From NCBI RefSeq assembly GCF_050750585.1, contig NZ_JBOJLM010000018.1, positions 1 through 64,000 on the forward strand: a stretch of DNA of 64,000 nucleotides, in the 5' to 3' direction. Made by a program: the position numbers and the translations under genes. Below, piece by piece: positions 1 to 8,476 of the stretch. The stretch is from Salinimicrobium sp050750585. GTDB taxonomy: Bacteria; Bacteroidota; Bacteroidia; Flavobacteriales; Flavobacteriaceae. Every line of letters starts with the position of its first letter. Positions within the stretch are counted from its first letter, which is position 1. A model generated the notes under the pieces. It ran no database searches, was not told the origin of the DNA, and saw only the letters and a list, made by a program, of their open reading frames with translations.

Positions 1-61
1 CGGTTGTCGGTTGTCGGTTGTCGGTTGTCGGTTGTCGGTTGTCGGTTGTCGGTTGTCGGTT
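1..61. repeat. Perfect heptanucleotide tandem array (CGGTTGT)8
   Basis: Eight consecutive perfect copies of CGGTTGT run from the first base and break down at about base 61. On the minus strand, the coding strand of the neighbouring ligase gene, the unit reads ACAACCG. It lies about 60 bases past the ligase stop, where a leader of the next minus-strand gene beyond the window edge would be. The array may extend outside the window. It is the purest example of the seven-base-period DNA found in many spacers here. Confidence 0.97.
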
Positions 62-121
62 TTACAATCTTAAACTAAATTACGAAAACTTCGCTTCGCT
101 CAGTTTTTAGCAACTGAGAAC

Positions 122-1534
122 TCAAAACTGAGAACTCAAAATTGGGCCCGGTTTTCTTTCTTTTATTGCATTTCTCCCTACAGCTCTCTTATCTTCAACT
201 ATATACAGTAATGCCAAACCATATACAAATGCTGGAAGGGCAATTCTCATGGCAGAATGGTTTACCGTAAGGAACCAGAATAACATAAAACAAAGAAAGA
301 AGTAATTATTTTTAAATTTCAGCCAGAAGAGCATAGGTACAACAACTAAGATTGTAACCCCCAGCAGACCTAAAAGTCCGTGTTCTGAAAGAAGTCTGCT
401 CACTTCACTGTGTGTAGCAATTTCTTCTCCCAGCTCTTTTTCTCTATAAGATTTGGCTTTTCCCACTCCAACACCGACTACCGGATTATGATAAAAAGCT
501 TCAAGTTCAGTCGACAAAAGATCTACTCTTCCCGTAGTCAAATCTTCTTTCTCTCGACCCCGTGCATCTTTCCCAGTCCATCGATTTACTATTAAACCTG
601 AACTTCCAGCCGCCGAGAAAGCCCATGAAGCAAAAAGAACTCCTACTAAAAATAAAATTTTGATTTGTAGTTGTTTCTGCTCCCTACGCCCCTTTTTGTA
701 GTATAGCAGAAATATAAAAGCTGCTGCACATATCAATGCAGTTACAATTCCTCCTCTAGAAAAAGTAATTATTGCTCTATAGCTCATCATTCCTAATAAT
801 CCGAGGTCAATGAGGTTGACCCATTTACCTTTTACATCGAACAATCGAATGACCAACAACAAACTTCCCATTCCCATAATAGTGGCTATCTGGTTGGGTC
901 CATAGCCTCCAGTGGCTGCATAGTTAGCTCCAATATTTATAACCATTTCCTGCAGACTTGGAGTATAGAAAAACAAATAGAACATGTTTGTTATTATAGG
1001 CAGCAGCAACATTAAAAGCACTTTTTGGAAATCTTTTTTGGAAATTTTCTTATAATAACAATATAGGGCAGAAACCCCAAGGCATACAGGCCCACTTAAG
1101 TTAAATGCAACAGCTTTCCGAAATACCTCATCATAGTCTGGGTTCATAGAAGCAATCACAATACCGGGCACCAGAATCAATAGATAGAGCCAAAAAGGAG
1201 TAGTCTTTGCCGAAGTTCCTTTAAAAAGCATTCCTATTAGCAGAAAAACAATAACTGCATATTTACCGGTTTCATAAAAAACGACCCCGCCCGTCATTCT
1301 CCAGAATATCTCAACGCCGGCAATATAAGCAGCAGCCATTAATGCTTCGTTATTCTTATTCTTTTTTTGTAGGATAGTAAAGATAAAGTAAGCAAAAACC
1401 GATAATGAATAGAGCATAGAGAGAGGCTCGTATAAATAAATAGCAAAAGCTATTGCCAAATGAAGCAACACCAATTTGATATACTCCACCTGTAAAAGGT
1501 TTTGCACAATTCTGGATGATCTCTTATATCTCAC
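122..1534 (-). CDS. O-antigen ligase / polymerase family membrane protein
   Basis: A 470-residue polytopic membrane protein with about a dozen hydrophobic segments. Near residues 345-400 it has the Wzy_C-type loop: a GVGVGKAKSY stretch, then HSEVSRLLSEHG followed by LLGLLG, which is the hallmark of O-antigen ligases and related polymerases. The family joins lipid-linked glycan to an acceptor, or polymerises repeat units, at the periplasmic face of the inner membrane. The start is GTG. It is the last gene in the window of the minus-strand polysaccharide array. The final codons (ILSSQF and the TGA stop) are written in seven-base-period repeat DNA, so the C-terminus looks eroded or extended by the spacer. 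Ligase and polymerase cannot be told apart from sequence. Confidence 0.85.
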   Translation of the reverse strand: MRYKRSSRIVQNLLQVEYIKLVLLHLAIAFAIYLYEPLSMLYSLSVFAYFIFTILQKKNKNNEALMAAAYIAGVEIFWRMTGGVVFYETGKYAVIVFLLIGMLFKGTSAKTTPFWLYLLILVPGIVIASMNPDYDEVFRKAVAFNLSGPVCLGVSALYCYYKKISKKDFQKVLLMLLLPIITNMFYLFFYTPSLQEMVINIGANYAATGGYGPNQIATIMGMGSLLLVIRLFDVKGKWVNLIDLGLLGMMSYRAIITFSRGGIVTALICAAAFIFLLYYKKGRREQKQLQIKILFLVGVLFASWAFSAAGSSGLIVNRWTGKDARGREKEDLTTGRVDLLSTELEAFYHNPVVGVGVGKAKSYREKELGEEIATHSEVSRLLSEHGLLGLLGVTILVVVPMLFWLKFKNNYFFLCFMLFWFLTVNHSAMRIALPAFVYGLALLYIVEDKRAVGRNAIKERKPGPILSSQF

Positions 1535-1562
1535 TTTGTCTCTTTAACCTGCAACCTATTTT

Positions 1563-2645
1563 TCATTCCGAATGATCTGATCCCAAATCCCTCATAAAGC
1601 TCAAAAGCTGTTTTAATACCTGCTCTTCAGAATAAGTTTCAAAAACCCTTATTTGGAAAGCTACGGAATCTTTCCTTCTTTCAACTTCATTTTCCACATA
1701 TGATTTAAGAGCCAAAAATAGGGCTTCCGGATCATTCGGGGGAACTAACACCCCCGCTGTTCCGACTACAGTCTCACATTCTCCCACTTTTGTACAAACC
1801 ACAGGTAAACCTGCAAAACCATATTCCAGGAGGGCAACGGGTAAGCCTTCCGAGGAAGAGGATAGCACCCCGAGATCAGCCTCTTGCAAAACATTTATTA
1901 TCTCTTCCCTTTCACCGTAAAAATAGATTTTATCTTCAAGACCATTTTCTTTAATAAACTTTCTTAATTCCCGGGAATAAAAATTATTCTCCTCTTTCCC
2001 TATTAAATGAAGGCTTACAGATGTATTGACCTGTGATAACTTCCCGAAAGCCTTAAAAAGATTCAGATGGTCTTTTGGTGGTTTCAAGTTAGCCAGGTGA
2101 ATTATTTTGAAACCTTCTCTAATTTGGAGATTACTATCTTTAGGCTCTCTTCCTCCAAAGGAAGCGAAATTAGGTATAAATTCAACTTTACTACAATGAA
2201 GCCTTCTCTCTGCCCACTCCTTAAGTTGGGGGTTCACACTAATAATTCCATCAAAATACCCGGAAAATATAGACAATAACCCCGGTCTCAGATCTTTCTC
2301 TGCCCTTGCTCCATAGTGATCATGCCACACCAGCTTTAATTTCGGAAGAGATATTTTTAGAAGTACCCCCATGAACCATGAGCTACCATGGGCCTGTATG
2401 AGATCAATTTTATTTTCTTTTACAAATTTTCTCAATCTCCAAACTGCCTTCAAATCTAAAATCTTCTTCTTATTCAGGAACAGGTAACCAACTTCGGGTG
2501 CCAGTTGCTTTTTTAATAGACCTTCAATGCGGGTACTGCATAAAAATGAGCCATCGATTTCTTTTGCCAGGGCATTGGCATAATTGACGGCCATACGCTC
2601 AGCACCGCCGGGACGTAAGCTGTCGATTAATTGGAGGATGCGCAT
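1563..2645 (-). CDS. Glycosyltransferase, GT4 type (GT-B fold)
   Basis: A 360-residue GT-B enzyme. The N-terminus MRILQLIDSLRPGGAER has the glycine-rich acceptor-side loop of GT4 enzymes. The C-terminal half has the nucleotide-sugar site SSSSEGLPVALLEY (E-x7-E type) around residues 265-280, followed by GLPVVCTKVGE. It would transfer a sugar from a nucleotide donor to the growing glycan at the cytoplasmic face; donor and acceptor cannot be read from sequence. ATG start. Its leader (about 2646-2685) is C/A-rich with a seven-base period. The ligase gene follows after 28 bases, probably in the same transcript. Confidence 0.88.
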   Translation of the reverse strand: MRILQLIDSLRPGGAERMAVNYANALAKEIDGSFLCSTRIEGLLKKQLAPEVGYLFLNKKKILDLKAVWRLRKFVKENKIDLIQAHGSSWFMGVLLKISLPKLKLVWHDHYGARAEKDLRPGLLSIFSGYFDGIISVNPQLKEWAERRLHCSKVEFIPNFASFGGREPKDSNLQIREGFKIIHLANLKPPKDHLNLFKAFGKLSQVNTSVSLHLIGKEENNFYSRELRKFIKENGLEDKIYFYGEREEIINVLQEADLGVLSSSSEGLPVALLEYGFAGLPVVCTKVGECETVVGTAGVLVPPNDPEALFLALKSYVENEVERRKDSVAFQIRVFETYSEEQVLKQLLSFMRDLGSDHSE

Positions 2646-3095
2646 CTTTTCTTGTTTACCGTTTTCTGTTTACAATTTTCACGAATGTCACACTGAGCCA
2701 GTGACCGTAGGGAGCGAGGATCGAAGTGCTGGTTTATATGAATGCTTCATTTTATTCCTCCCACGATTTACTCATTTAATTTTACTTTCTGAACTTATAA
2801 CAGGCCTGGAAGAAAGAATAATCTTCTGTTCTTTTTCCATTGATGAAAAAGAACCAAAAAATCTAGGCATACGAAAATAGATCTAAATTTTTAGTTCGAT
2901 GTCTAAATTTTCTGAACTCGCGGGAAAAATATGAATAATGACAAAAAAACCTGTCGCTCAAACAGCAGAAAATTTAAACGTCATCTCACTTCAAATTTTA
3001 CGATCAATTTTCGATAGGCCGCTTAAAAACTTATATATCTGGCAGATATTCAATAACAATTAGAATATTTTCTCTAATCCTTTTCCGTATTTTGA
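2646..3095. other. Gene-free spacer with dispersed-repeat remnants
   Basis: No supported coding region. The part next to 2645 is a C/A-rich seven-base-period leader of the downstream minus-strand gene. Around 2687-2735 is a degenerate element with CACACTGAGC and GATCGAAGTG, of a type I recall as dispersed in many Bacteroidetes genomes. At 2828-2854 there is a perfect 10-bp hairpin, GTTCTTTTTC with GAAAAAGAAC around a 7-base loop. The remainder is AT-rich with nothing recognisable. Confidence 0.6.
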
Positions 3096-3224
3096 TTAAT
3101 TCCTTTTCGAGGTTGGGGCAAGCAGTCTCTTAATTACAGCTTTAAACCTTTCCAGCGTATACTGCTGACTCCATTTCCTTGCTTCTGTAGACATCCTTGT
3201 CATTTCCTCTGGATTTAAATAAGC
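3096..3224 (-). pseudogene. 3' fragment of a GT4 glycosyltransferase gene (copy A)
   Basis: About 42 codons translate to the C-terminal tail of a GT4 enzyme: MSTEARKWSQQYTLERF followed by KAVIKRLL and a TAA stop. This aligns codon for codon with the tail of the intact enzyme at 3542-4819 (MSTEAKKWSQEYTLERF). An in-frame TGA lies just upstream and no catalytic domain remains. It is the outermost of three successive copies of the same gene end. Confidence 0.85.
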
Positions 3225-3237
3225 TCATTTTTCTTTC

Positions 3238-3541
3238 TCACTCTTTCCCCGTTTTACCCCTCACCCTAAAGGAAGCCGGGGAAAGCTTTACAACATAATT
3301 GAAATTTTAAAAATAATTAAGCGGTACCTTAAACGTTGAACTTTTCCTTATTCAGCACATCCTTTACTGCTTCTTCAAATCTCTCTGAATATACTGCTGA
3401 CTCCATTTTTTAGCTTCTACGGACATTCGTTGCATTTTCACTCTTTCCCCGTTTTACCCCTCACCCTAAAGGGAGCCGGGGAAAGCTTTACAACATAATT
3501 CTAATTTTGAAATAGTTCAGCGGCACCTTGAACGTAGAATC
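3238..3541. repeat. Two tandem copies of a spacer following glycosyltransferase 3' ends
   Basis: About 100 bases are present twice, at 3238-3328 and 3438-3541. Both contain CTCTTTCCCCGTTTTACCCC, then CTCACCCTAAAG, GAGCCGGGG or AAGCCGGGG, and GCTTTACAACATAATT. Together with the adjoining gene fragments they form a direct repeat of roughly 205 bases. A related motif (GGCTCCCTTTAGGGTGAGGGG) occurs on the opposite strand near 44100 and 45050, so part of it belongs to a dispersed family. Confidence 0.9.
3329..3436 (-). pseudogene. 3' fragment of a GT4 glycosyltransferase gene (copy B, frameshifted)
   Basis: The fragment encodes MSVEAKKWSQQY, then after a one-base deletion SERFEEAVKDVLNKEKFNV and a stop. 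The last residues are identical to the C-terminus of the intact enzyme at 3542-4819. Both the missing catalytic domain and the frameshift make it non-functional. It lies between copy A and the intact gene. Confidence 0.88.
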
Positions 3542-4819
3542 TTAAACGTTGAACTTTTCCTTATTCAACACATCCTTTATCGCTTCTTCAAATCTTTCCA
3601 AGGTATATTCCTGACTCCATTTTTTAGCTTCTGTGGACATTATTTGAATTTCTATTTCATTCTTCATTAAGTCACATATTTTCATAATATCCACTGACCT
3701 ACGACCACTGACTACTGACAACCCATTTTCCCCCTCATGATTCTCACTTTCCACGCGGCTCCCACTAAGAGTATTCCCGGAAATAAGCATTCCTCTGGAG
3801 CCGCCTCCAAGCATCCAAGGTACACAACTCACCGGAGTGGAGATGGGAATGCAGCCAAAGAACATTGCTTCGGCTATGGCTTTAGGCCATCCTTCAGACT
3901 TTGATGGCAGTATCACAAAATGGGCTTTTTGATAAGCTTCTTTTAATTCTTCCAGAGATCGGTTTCCTTTAATACTTATTAATTGTTCTAAATGATTTTC
4001 CCTTACATAGGCTTCCAGCTTCTCTCTTTCCGGGCCATCACCATATAGTTCCAATTTCATTGGAATATAGCTGGCGTGGATATCCTGATCCGTGCCTTCT
4101 CTCAATTTTAAATTAAGTTTTTCCACGAGTTTAATGGCCTCCAGTGGCCGCTTTCCCTCCACCAGGTTTCCAACAAACAGGAAAATAAAAGGTTCCGAAA
4201 ATACCTTTTTTGGCACCTCAGTTTTTTCTCTCTCTGAAAAGGAAGCTGTAAAAAAAGGTACAATATTATTCGACTGCTTCGGCCATTCCCCGTAAACCAG
4301 TACCTGCATATTCCTTGTCAAAAATGTGTTGCTCAAAAGCCATTTTTGGAACCTGTAGCTCCAGGGCTGTTTCGCCTCTGGATCCCAGTTGCCGGCATAT
4401 TTAGCCGATTTTGGTTTGGATGGAAAAAAGATCTGGCAAATACAAGCCAGCAAACCAATATTCCCCGGACACCGCAGATGCAAATGATCTGCCCTCTTCA
4501 TTGCTCCCAATATCTTGTAGAGTATATATGGAATTTTTATAATAGCCTTTACAGCACCCTTCAGGTTCAGGAAATGAAAGGAAGGTATTCTGGTGAAATT
4601 TAAATGAGAATGTTGATAAGCTTTCCCATTAAAACTCCCCCTATGGAGGTCGGGGGGCTTCTCCCCCTTGGTCCCGATAGCTTTCGGGAGGGGGGCTACA
4701 ACCTCCACCTCCTCCATATGCTTCAGCCACACATCCATCTCCCGCACATAAGGAGCATAGGCGAAATACTGCCCCTCCCGCTCACTATGTTCTACATGGG
4801 TGAAGATCGCAAACCTCAT
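3542..4819 (-). CDS. Glycosyltransferase, GT4 type, with in-frame repeat insertion
   Basis: A 425-residue GT-B enzyme. The Rossmann-like C-terminal half has PFIFLFVGNLVEGKRPLEAI near residue 210, then SKSEGWPKAIAEAMFFG, the donor-binding E-x7-E region, near 300. After the strand CIPISTPVSCVPWML comes an atypical hydrophilic stretch (about residues 340-376). Part of this is encoded by DNA with a seven-base period of the same type as the spacers (3691-3757). The protein then resumes with the normal helical tail. The ATG abuts the stop of the upstream methyltransferase gene with no gap. Whether the insertion affects activity is unknown. Confidence 0.85.
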   Translation of the reverse strand: MRFAIFTHVEHSEREGQYFAYAPYVREMDVWLKHMEEVEVVAPLPKAIGTKGEKPPDLHRGSFNGKAYQHSHLNFTRIPSFHFLNLKGAVKAIIKIPYILYKILGAMKRADHLHLRCPGNIGLLACICQIFFPSKPKSAKYAGNWDPEAKQPWSYRFQKWLLSNTFLTRNMQVLVYGEWPKQSNNIVPFFTASFSEREKTEVPKKVFSEPFIFLFVGNLVEGKRPLEAIKLVEKLNLKLREGTDQDIHASYIPMKLELYGDGPEREKLEAYVRENHLEQLISIKGNRSLEELKEAYQKAHFVILPSKSEGWPKAIAEAMFFGCIPISTPVSCVPWMLGGGSRGMLISGNTLSGSRVESENHEGENGLSVVSGRRSVDIMKICDLMKNEIEIQIMSTEAKKWSQEYTLERFEEAIKDVLNKEKFNV

Positions 4820-5632
4820 CTATTTCTTTTTTTGCATCAGCATGCTCAAATGCATGCAGCTGAACATATGCTCATCATCTACCGCCGAACGCTCCCAATC
4901 TTCGCGGTGCCATGCGGCAGCTTTCTGTACTTTTTTTTCCTGAGAAACCGGCAGAATATTGAGGAGCGCCGTCCACTTGGTCTTTCCCAGAACCGCTCTT
5001 CTTTCTACGATCTTGAATTCCTTTGCAAAGCTGTAATAAGTCTTTCTGGTAAAAGGCCATTCCCAGGCCCTGTCACTTTGGAAGGGACGATAGATCCTGC
5101 GGATCGTTTTAATAGGTAAACTTGTTTCCAGCGGATCGTGACTAATAATTATTCCATCCTGATTAAGCTTTTCCTTCAGTTTCAGAATGAGTTGATCTAC
5201 ATCTTTAAAGTGGTGCAGCACTCCATAAGCATAGATAAGATCAAAGTCTGTTTCTTCAAAAGCTTCAGAAAGAAAATCGTTTACTTCGGCCCTGGCGCCG
5301 GGAATATTTTTAAGCCGCCTGTCCAGGTTCTCAATTCCTTTTGGGCTAAGATCAATGCCCAGGTAGCTTTTTGAATGTTCAGCCAGATAAAAACTAAGGG
5401 AATTTCCCGCATAACAGCCCAGGTCCAACACTTTCTTTTCTGAAAGATCACCAAACCAGGATTTATGTAGATTATAAATATCGGCTTCGATTCCTACCTT
5501 CTTCTTGATACGGTTAAGAGCCCCATTCCGCAGGTAAGACCACAGTCGGGTAGGAAAATTTTTCCTCTTGGAATCATAGAATTCCCGCTGTCGTTGATTT
5601 ACTGTTGGCTGCTTCTTCTGCTTCATGATCAT
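4820..5632 (-). CDS. Class I SAM-dependent methyltransferase
   Basis: 270 residues. SAM motif I is VLDLGCYAGNSLSFYL near residue 70, followed by YLGIDLSPKGIENL and, near residue 130, the motif IV region FDLIYAYGVLHHF. It probably methylates a sugar hydroxyl or a glycan terminus, judging from the neighbouring glycosyltransferases; the substrate is not visible. The start could be the first ATG or one two codons later. Its stop codon directly abuts the start of the next gene, so the two are probably translationally coupled. Confidence 0.85.
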   Translation of the reverse strand: MIMKQKKQPTVNQRQREFYDSKRKNFPTRLWSYLRNGALNRIKKKVGIEADIYNLHKSWFGDLSEKKVLDLGCYAGNSLSFYLAEHSKSYLGIDLSPKGIENLDRRLKNIPGARAEVNDFLSEAFEETDFDLIYAYGVLHHFKDVDQLILKLKEKLNQDGIIISHDPLETSLPIKTIRRIYRPFQSDRAWEWPFTRKTYYSFAKEFKIVERRAVLGKTKWTALLNILPVSQEKKVQKAAAWHREDWERSAVDDEHMFSCMHLSMLMQKKK

Positions 5633-5657
5633 TGTTCCAAATAAGAACTTTTACTAA

Positions 5658-6653
5658 TTAAAACCCCAGGTAATTATATAGATCTACCAGGTTCCATTTC
5701 ACCGCTCTTTTATACTGAAGTTCCTTATCCTCCCCGGTAATTATATTTCCATCATAAACCATATAATAACCCCCTTCAGGCATTTGCTGCGCATCCAGAT
5801 GATGCATCCCTCTTCCAAACCACTTAATCTCTTCCTGGGGTTTCAGGAGTAGCTTATCTGCCAGTTCAAATTTATATGCTTCGGAAGTAATAAGCAGTTT
5901 ATATAAAGAGATCCCGGTACCGTAACCTTCTGAATGGTTTTGAAGTGGAAGATACCAGACTTCATCAACTGAAACAAATCTTCCTCCGGGTCTGCTTTCA
6001 TTCCCCCACCGGGGTTCAAATTCTTTTACTTCTTTCCATTTTCCGGTAAGGGAGTCTGCAGTAAACATTATCTGTTTTAGCTTGTCATCTACTGTTACGA
6101 TTAAGTTCAGATCATCACTCAGAAGAATGGAAGCATCCTTTAAAGCCCTATCTTTTATCAGGGTATCCTCAACCTTCCAGGAGTAAGGAAATTTTTCAGC
6201 TTTATAGAGAAGTACCTGATTTGCCCCTTTGGTTTCAGGCAACATATAAAAATCCTCTTCATGCCGGAAGACCTGAGGGTAAGAAAGGTGAAAAGTTTCA
6301 TCCAGAACAATTCCATTATAGCTATAGTCAACCCCATCTTCCGAAGTAAAAAGAGCAATATTTGCATTATCCTTCCCTTTGATCTCTGTAAAAAGATAAA
6401 ATGTGCCTTCGTCCCTTATAAAGAAAGGATCGGCTATATAGGATATTTCTTCTGTGGTACTGCTGTTCACCTGTTGATGGGTAATTATATTCAATGGAAT
6501 GATCTTCAAACCTGAAATTTGAGAAGCTGTTTGATAACCAACCGACCAGTTCCCTCCCGGGGCGACCATAAAAGGATACCTGTAGTTCATTATTAGAATG
6601 ATTAACAACAAAACTCCTAAGAATCCCAGGAAAAACAGCCCTCCTCTCTTCAT
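5658..6653 (-). CDS. Membrane-anchored beta-propeller protein, GINT1 N-domain-like
   Basis: 331 residues with one N-terminal membrane segment (residues 5-24). The rest reads as a five-bladed-propeller glycosidase-like fold: IADPFFIRDEGTFYLFTEI, then SYPQVFRHEEDFYMLPET and NESRPGGRFVSV. This resembles the family annotated near glucosamine inositolphosphorylceramide transferase (GINT1) and distantly GH43/68. Such proteins are common in bacterial glycan clusters, often beside formyltransferases or glycosyltransferases; their reaction is not firmly known to me. A role in glycan modification is inferred from location. Confidence 0.65.
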   Translation of the reverse strand: MKRGGLFFLGFLGVLLLIILIMNYRYPFMVAPGGNWSVGYQTASQISGLKIIPLNIITHQQVNSSTTEEISYIADPFFIRDEGTFYLFTEIKGKDNANIALFTSEDGVDYSYNGIVLDETFHLSYPQVFRHEEDFYMLPETKGANQVLLYKAEKFPYSWKVEDTLIKDRALKDASILLSDDLNLIVTVDDKLKQIMFTADSLTGKWKEVKEFEPRWGNESRPGGRFVSVDEVWYLPLQNHSEGYGTGISLYKLLITSEAYKFELADKLLLKPQEEIKWFGRGMHHLDAQQMPEGGYYMVYDGNIITGEDKELQYKRAVKWNLVDLYNYLGF

Positions 6654-6674
6654 TTTTCTTCCCCGATATATAGC

Positions 6675-7457
6675 TTAAGCCTTAACATTCCCCTGAAAAT
6701 TAGAGAAATTCCTTGTCTCCACCTTACTCTTATATAGTTTATCAAGAAACACTCCTACGAGTTCCCTGTTTTTTTGGGACTTCACACTTCGTCCCAGAGG
6801 GGAATCCTTATTAAAATATTTATCTCCCCCAATGCCCATATCCAGCCCATAAACTTCCAGAGGTTTATTTTCAAGGTATGCCAGTAAAGCAGCAAACACC
6901 AGGGTATTAAAACCAGAATTCACCCTGTAGTGCCTGTAATCAAAAGCCTCCAGCAAAAGCGTTTCAACCTGGTTATAAACAGGCTGTAGGTCCTCTTCAC
7001 CTTTATTGGTAATTAGAAATTCTCTTTTTTTCCTGGAATAGTGATTCAAATATTTACAGGTAAGCCTGTATATTTTGTGCGAATGTGGATTGTTGTAGTT
7101 ATACCAGAAGATACTTCCTTTCCAGCCACTCCTACCTTCATAGGTCTTTAAATATCTGGTAAGGTAAAACATATCATAAAGCATGTACACATGAGGAAGA
7201 TCCTGCACCAGTCTTAAAGAGTCATTACAGGTAAAGTACAGGCTCCCCTGTTCGTTTGACATTTTTGAGGCAGAAGGGCCACTGGCTGCGACCACGATCT
7301 TTTTATAACTTTTTATCTCCAGGTATTCTATGACGGCATTAAGATCCTTAAATTCAGAGTAGTCAAGCTGTTCCTTTTTTACTGAAGCAGGGAAAGGTTT
7401 TATCCTGTGAAAGAAATGCTGATAATTCCGCGATCTGAAGAGTGATTTAAAATCCAT
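6675..7457 (-). CDS. DUF115/GT42-like protein, candidate glycosyltransferase
   Basis: 260 residues. Three features recall GT42 sialyltransferases (Cst-I type) and DUF115 proteins: KIVVAASGPSASKM near residue 54, a strand with YFTCNDSLRLV, and VNSGFNTLVFAALLAYL followed by LEVYGLDMGIGGDKYF near residue 200. In GT42 enzymes the corresponding stretches are a GNGPSL loop, an RCNQFYF strand and a SGIDFY strand. Because neuB, neuC and neuA lie in the same window, this is the best visible candidate for a nonulosonic-acid transferase. That is inference; the similarity is at motif level only. Confidence 0.5.
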   Translation of the reverse strand: MDFKSLFRSRNYQHFFHRIKPFPASVKKEQLDYSEFKDLNAVIEYLEIKSYKKIVVAASGPSASKMSNEQGSLYFTCNDSLRLVQDLPHVYMLYDMFYLTRYLKTYEGRSGWKGSIFWYNYNNPHSHKIYRLTCKYLNHYSRKKREFLITNKGEEDLQPVYNQVETLLLEAFDYRHYRVNSGFNTLVFAALLAYLENKPLEVYGLDMGIGGDKYFNKDSPLGRSVKSQKNRELVGVFLDKLYKSKVETRNFSNFQGNVKA

Positions 7458-7459
7458 GC

Positions 7460-8476
7460 CTATCTTACGGAATTTTTAAATTTTGAGTCCGGCCGCTCAA
7501 ACAGCAAACTCCACCATCCTGCGATCCTGCCGAGACTTTCTGTAAATGCTTCTTTCTTTTTCGAGGTATTAAAAATGTTACCAAGGCGAACCAAAGTAAG
7601 TAAAAAAGAGGTGCCGTGCCACTTCAGTTTAACTTTTGAGGAAGGCTTTGCATGCCTTAGTCTCCATACATACCAGCCATTTCTAACTACCATTTTCCCA
7701 TACCTGAATTTGTTAGGCCTACCCGCTTCGTCGTGATAATGTTCAAGTTTTGCTGCTGTATTCACATATAATTTTCCTTTCCTGGAGACCCTAAGAGAAA
7801 AATCGGCATCTTCATAAAGGCCATATCCTTCGAAGAAAGGGGAAAATTGGAATTCTGAAAAAACCTGTTTCCGGTAAGAAGCAATACCTCCCATTAACAT
7901 TTCTACTTCATATGCTTTTCCCGAGGGGGGAAGAAATCCGGCAGAATAACCATGAGAAAATTCGGGCATATAACCGGGAGGTACATCGGGTTGCAGCCCA
8001 AATTTTCGACGTAATAAAAACCTGCCGCCTTCTTTTCGCACCCATCCGTCAAAAATGAATTCTCCAAAAGATGGCGTATAATTCTCCCCCACTTCTTTCC
8101 ATTGAGTTTCGTTTACTGTATATCCTGAAACTCCCAACGCCTGAGGAAAACTTTGGTAAGTGCCCAGGATCTCCTCAAAATAAGTTGGACCTATAACCAC
8201 ATCATCATCCAGAAAAAATACTATTTCTATTTGTGGATCTAATTTAGAAATTCCAAAATTCCGCTGTCTCGTTAATCCTCTATCCTCTTCACCCACCTTA
8301 AAATACTCAAGCTTAGTAAATTCCTGCTGCGGCAGTGAGTTTTTGGTATGATCATCCAGGGAACCATCTACCACCAGGATTTGATCGGGATAAACAGTTT
8401 GGTCCTTGACCGACCGCAACAATTTAATTATCGCCTCCGGTCGCTGATAGGTGCAAATGATCAAACCAGATTTCAT
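7460..8476 (-). CDS. Glycosyltransferase, GT2 type
   Basis: 338 residues with a GT-A fold. The start is SGLIICTYQRPEAIIKLL, followed by QILVVDGSLDD and the metal-binding FFLDDDVVIGPTYFEEIL near residue 90. A later GLYEDADFSLRV corresponds to the ED-type catalytic region. It probably adds one sugar to the glycan. The ATG overlaps the stop of the upstream gene by four bases (ATGA), which indicates translational coupling. Confidence 0.88.
   Translation of the reverse strand: MKSGLIICTYQRPEAIIKLLRSVKDQTVYPDQILVVDGSLDDHTKNSLPQQEFTKLEYFKVGEEDRGLTRQRNFGISKLDPQIEIVFFLDDDVVIGPTYFEEILGTYQSFPQALGVSGYTVNETQWKEVGENYTPSFGEFIFDGWVRKEGGRFLLRRKFGLQPDVPPGYMPEFSHGYSAGFLPPSGKAYEVEMLMGGIASYRKQVFSEFQFSPFFEGYGLYEDADFSLRVSRKGKLYVNTAAKLEHYHDEAGRPNKFRYGKMVVRNGWYVWRLRHAKPSSKVKLKWHGTSFLLTLVRLGNIFNTSKKKEAFTESLGRIAGWWSLLFERPDSKFKNSVR

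Noticed and set aside
2828..2854. Perfect 10-bp hairpin as a terminator
   Set aside because: The stem is A/T-rich, lies within dispersed repeat DNA and is not positioned after a gene on either strand.
2584..2880. 98-codon plus-strand frame over the start of a GT gene and the spacer
   Set aside because: Overlaps the real GT start on the other strand and runs through dispersed repeat DNA; no recognisable protein.
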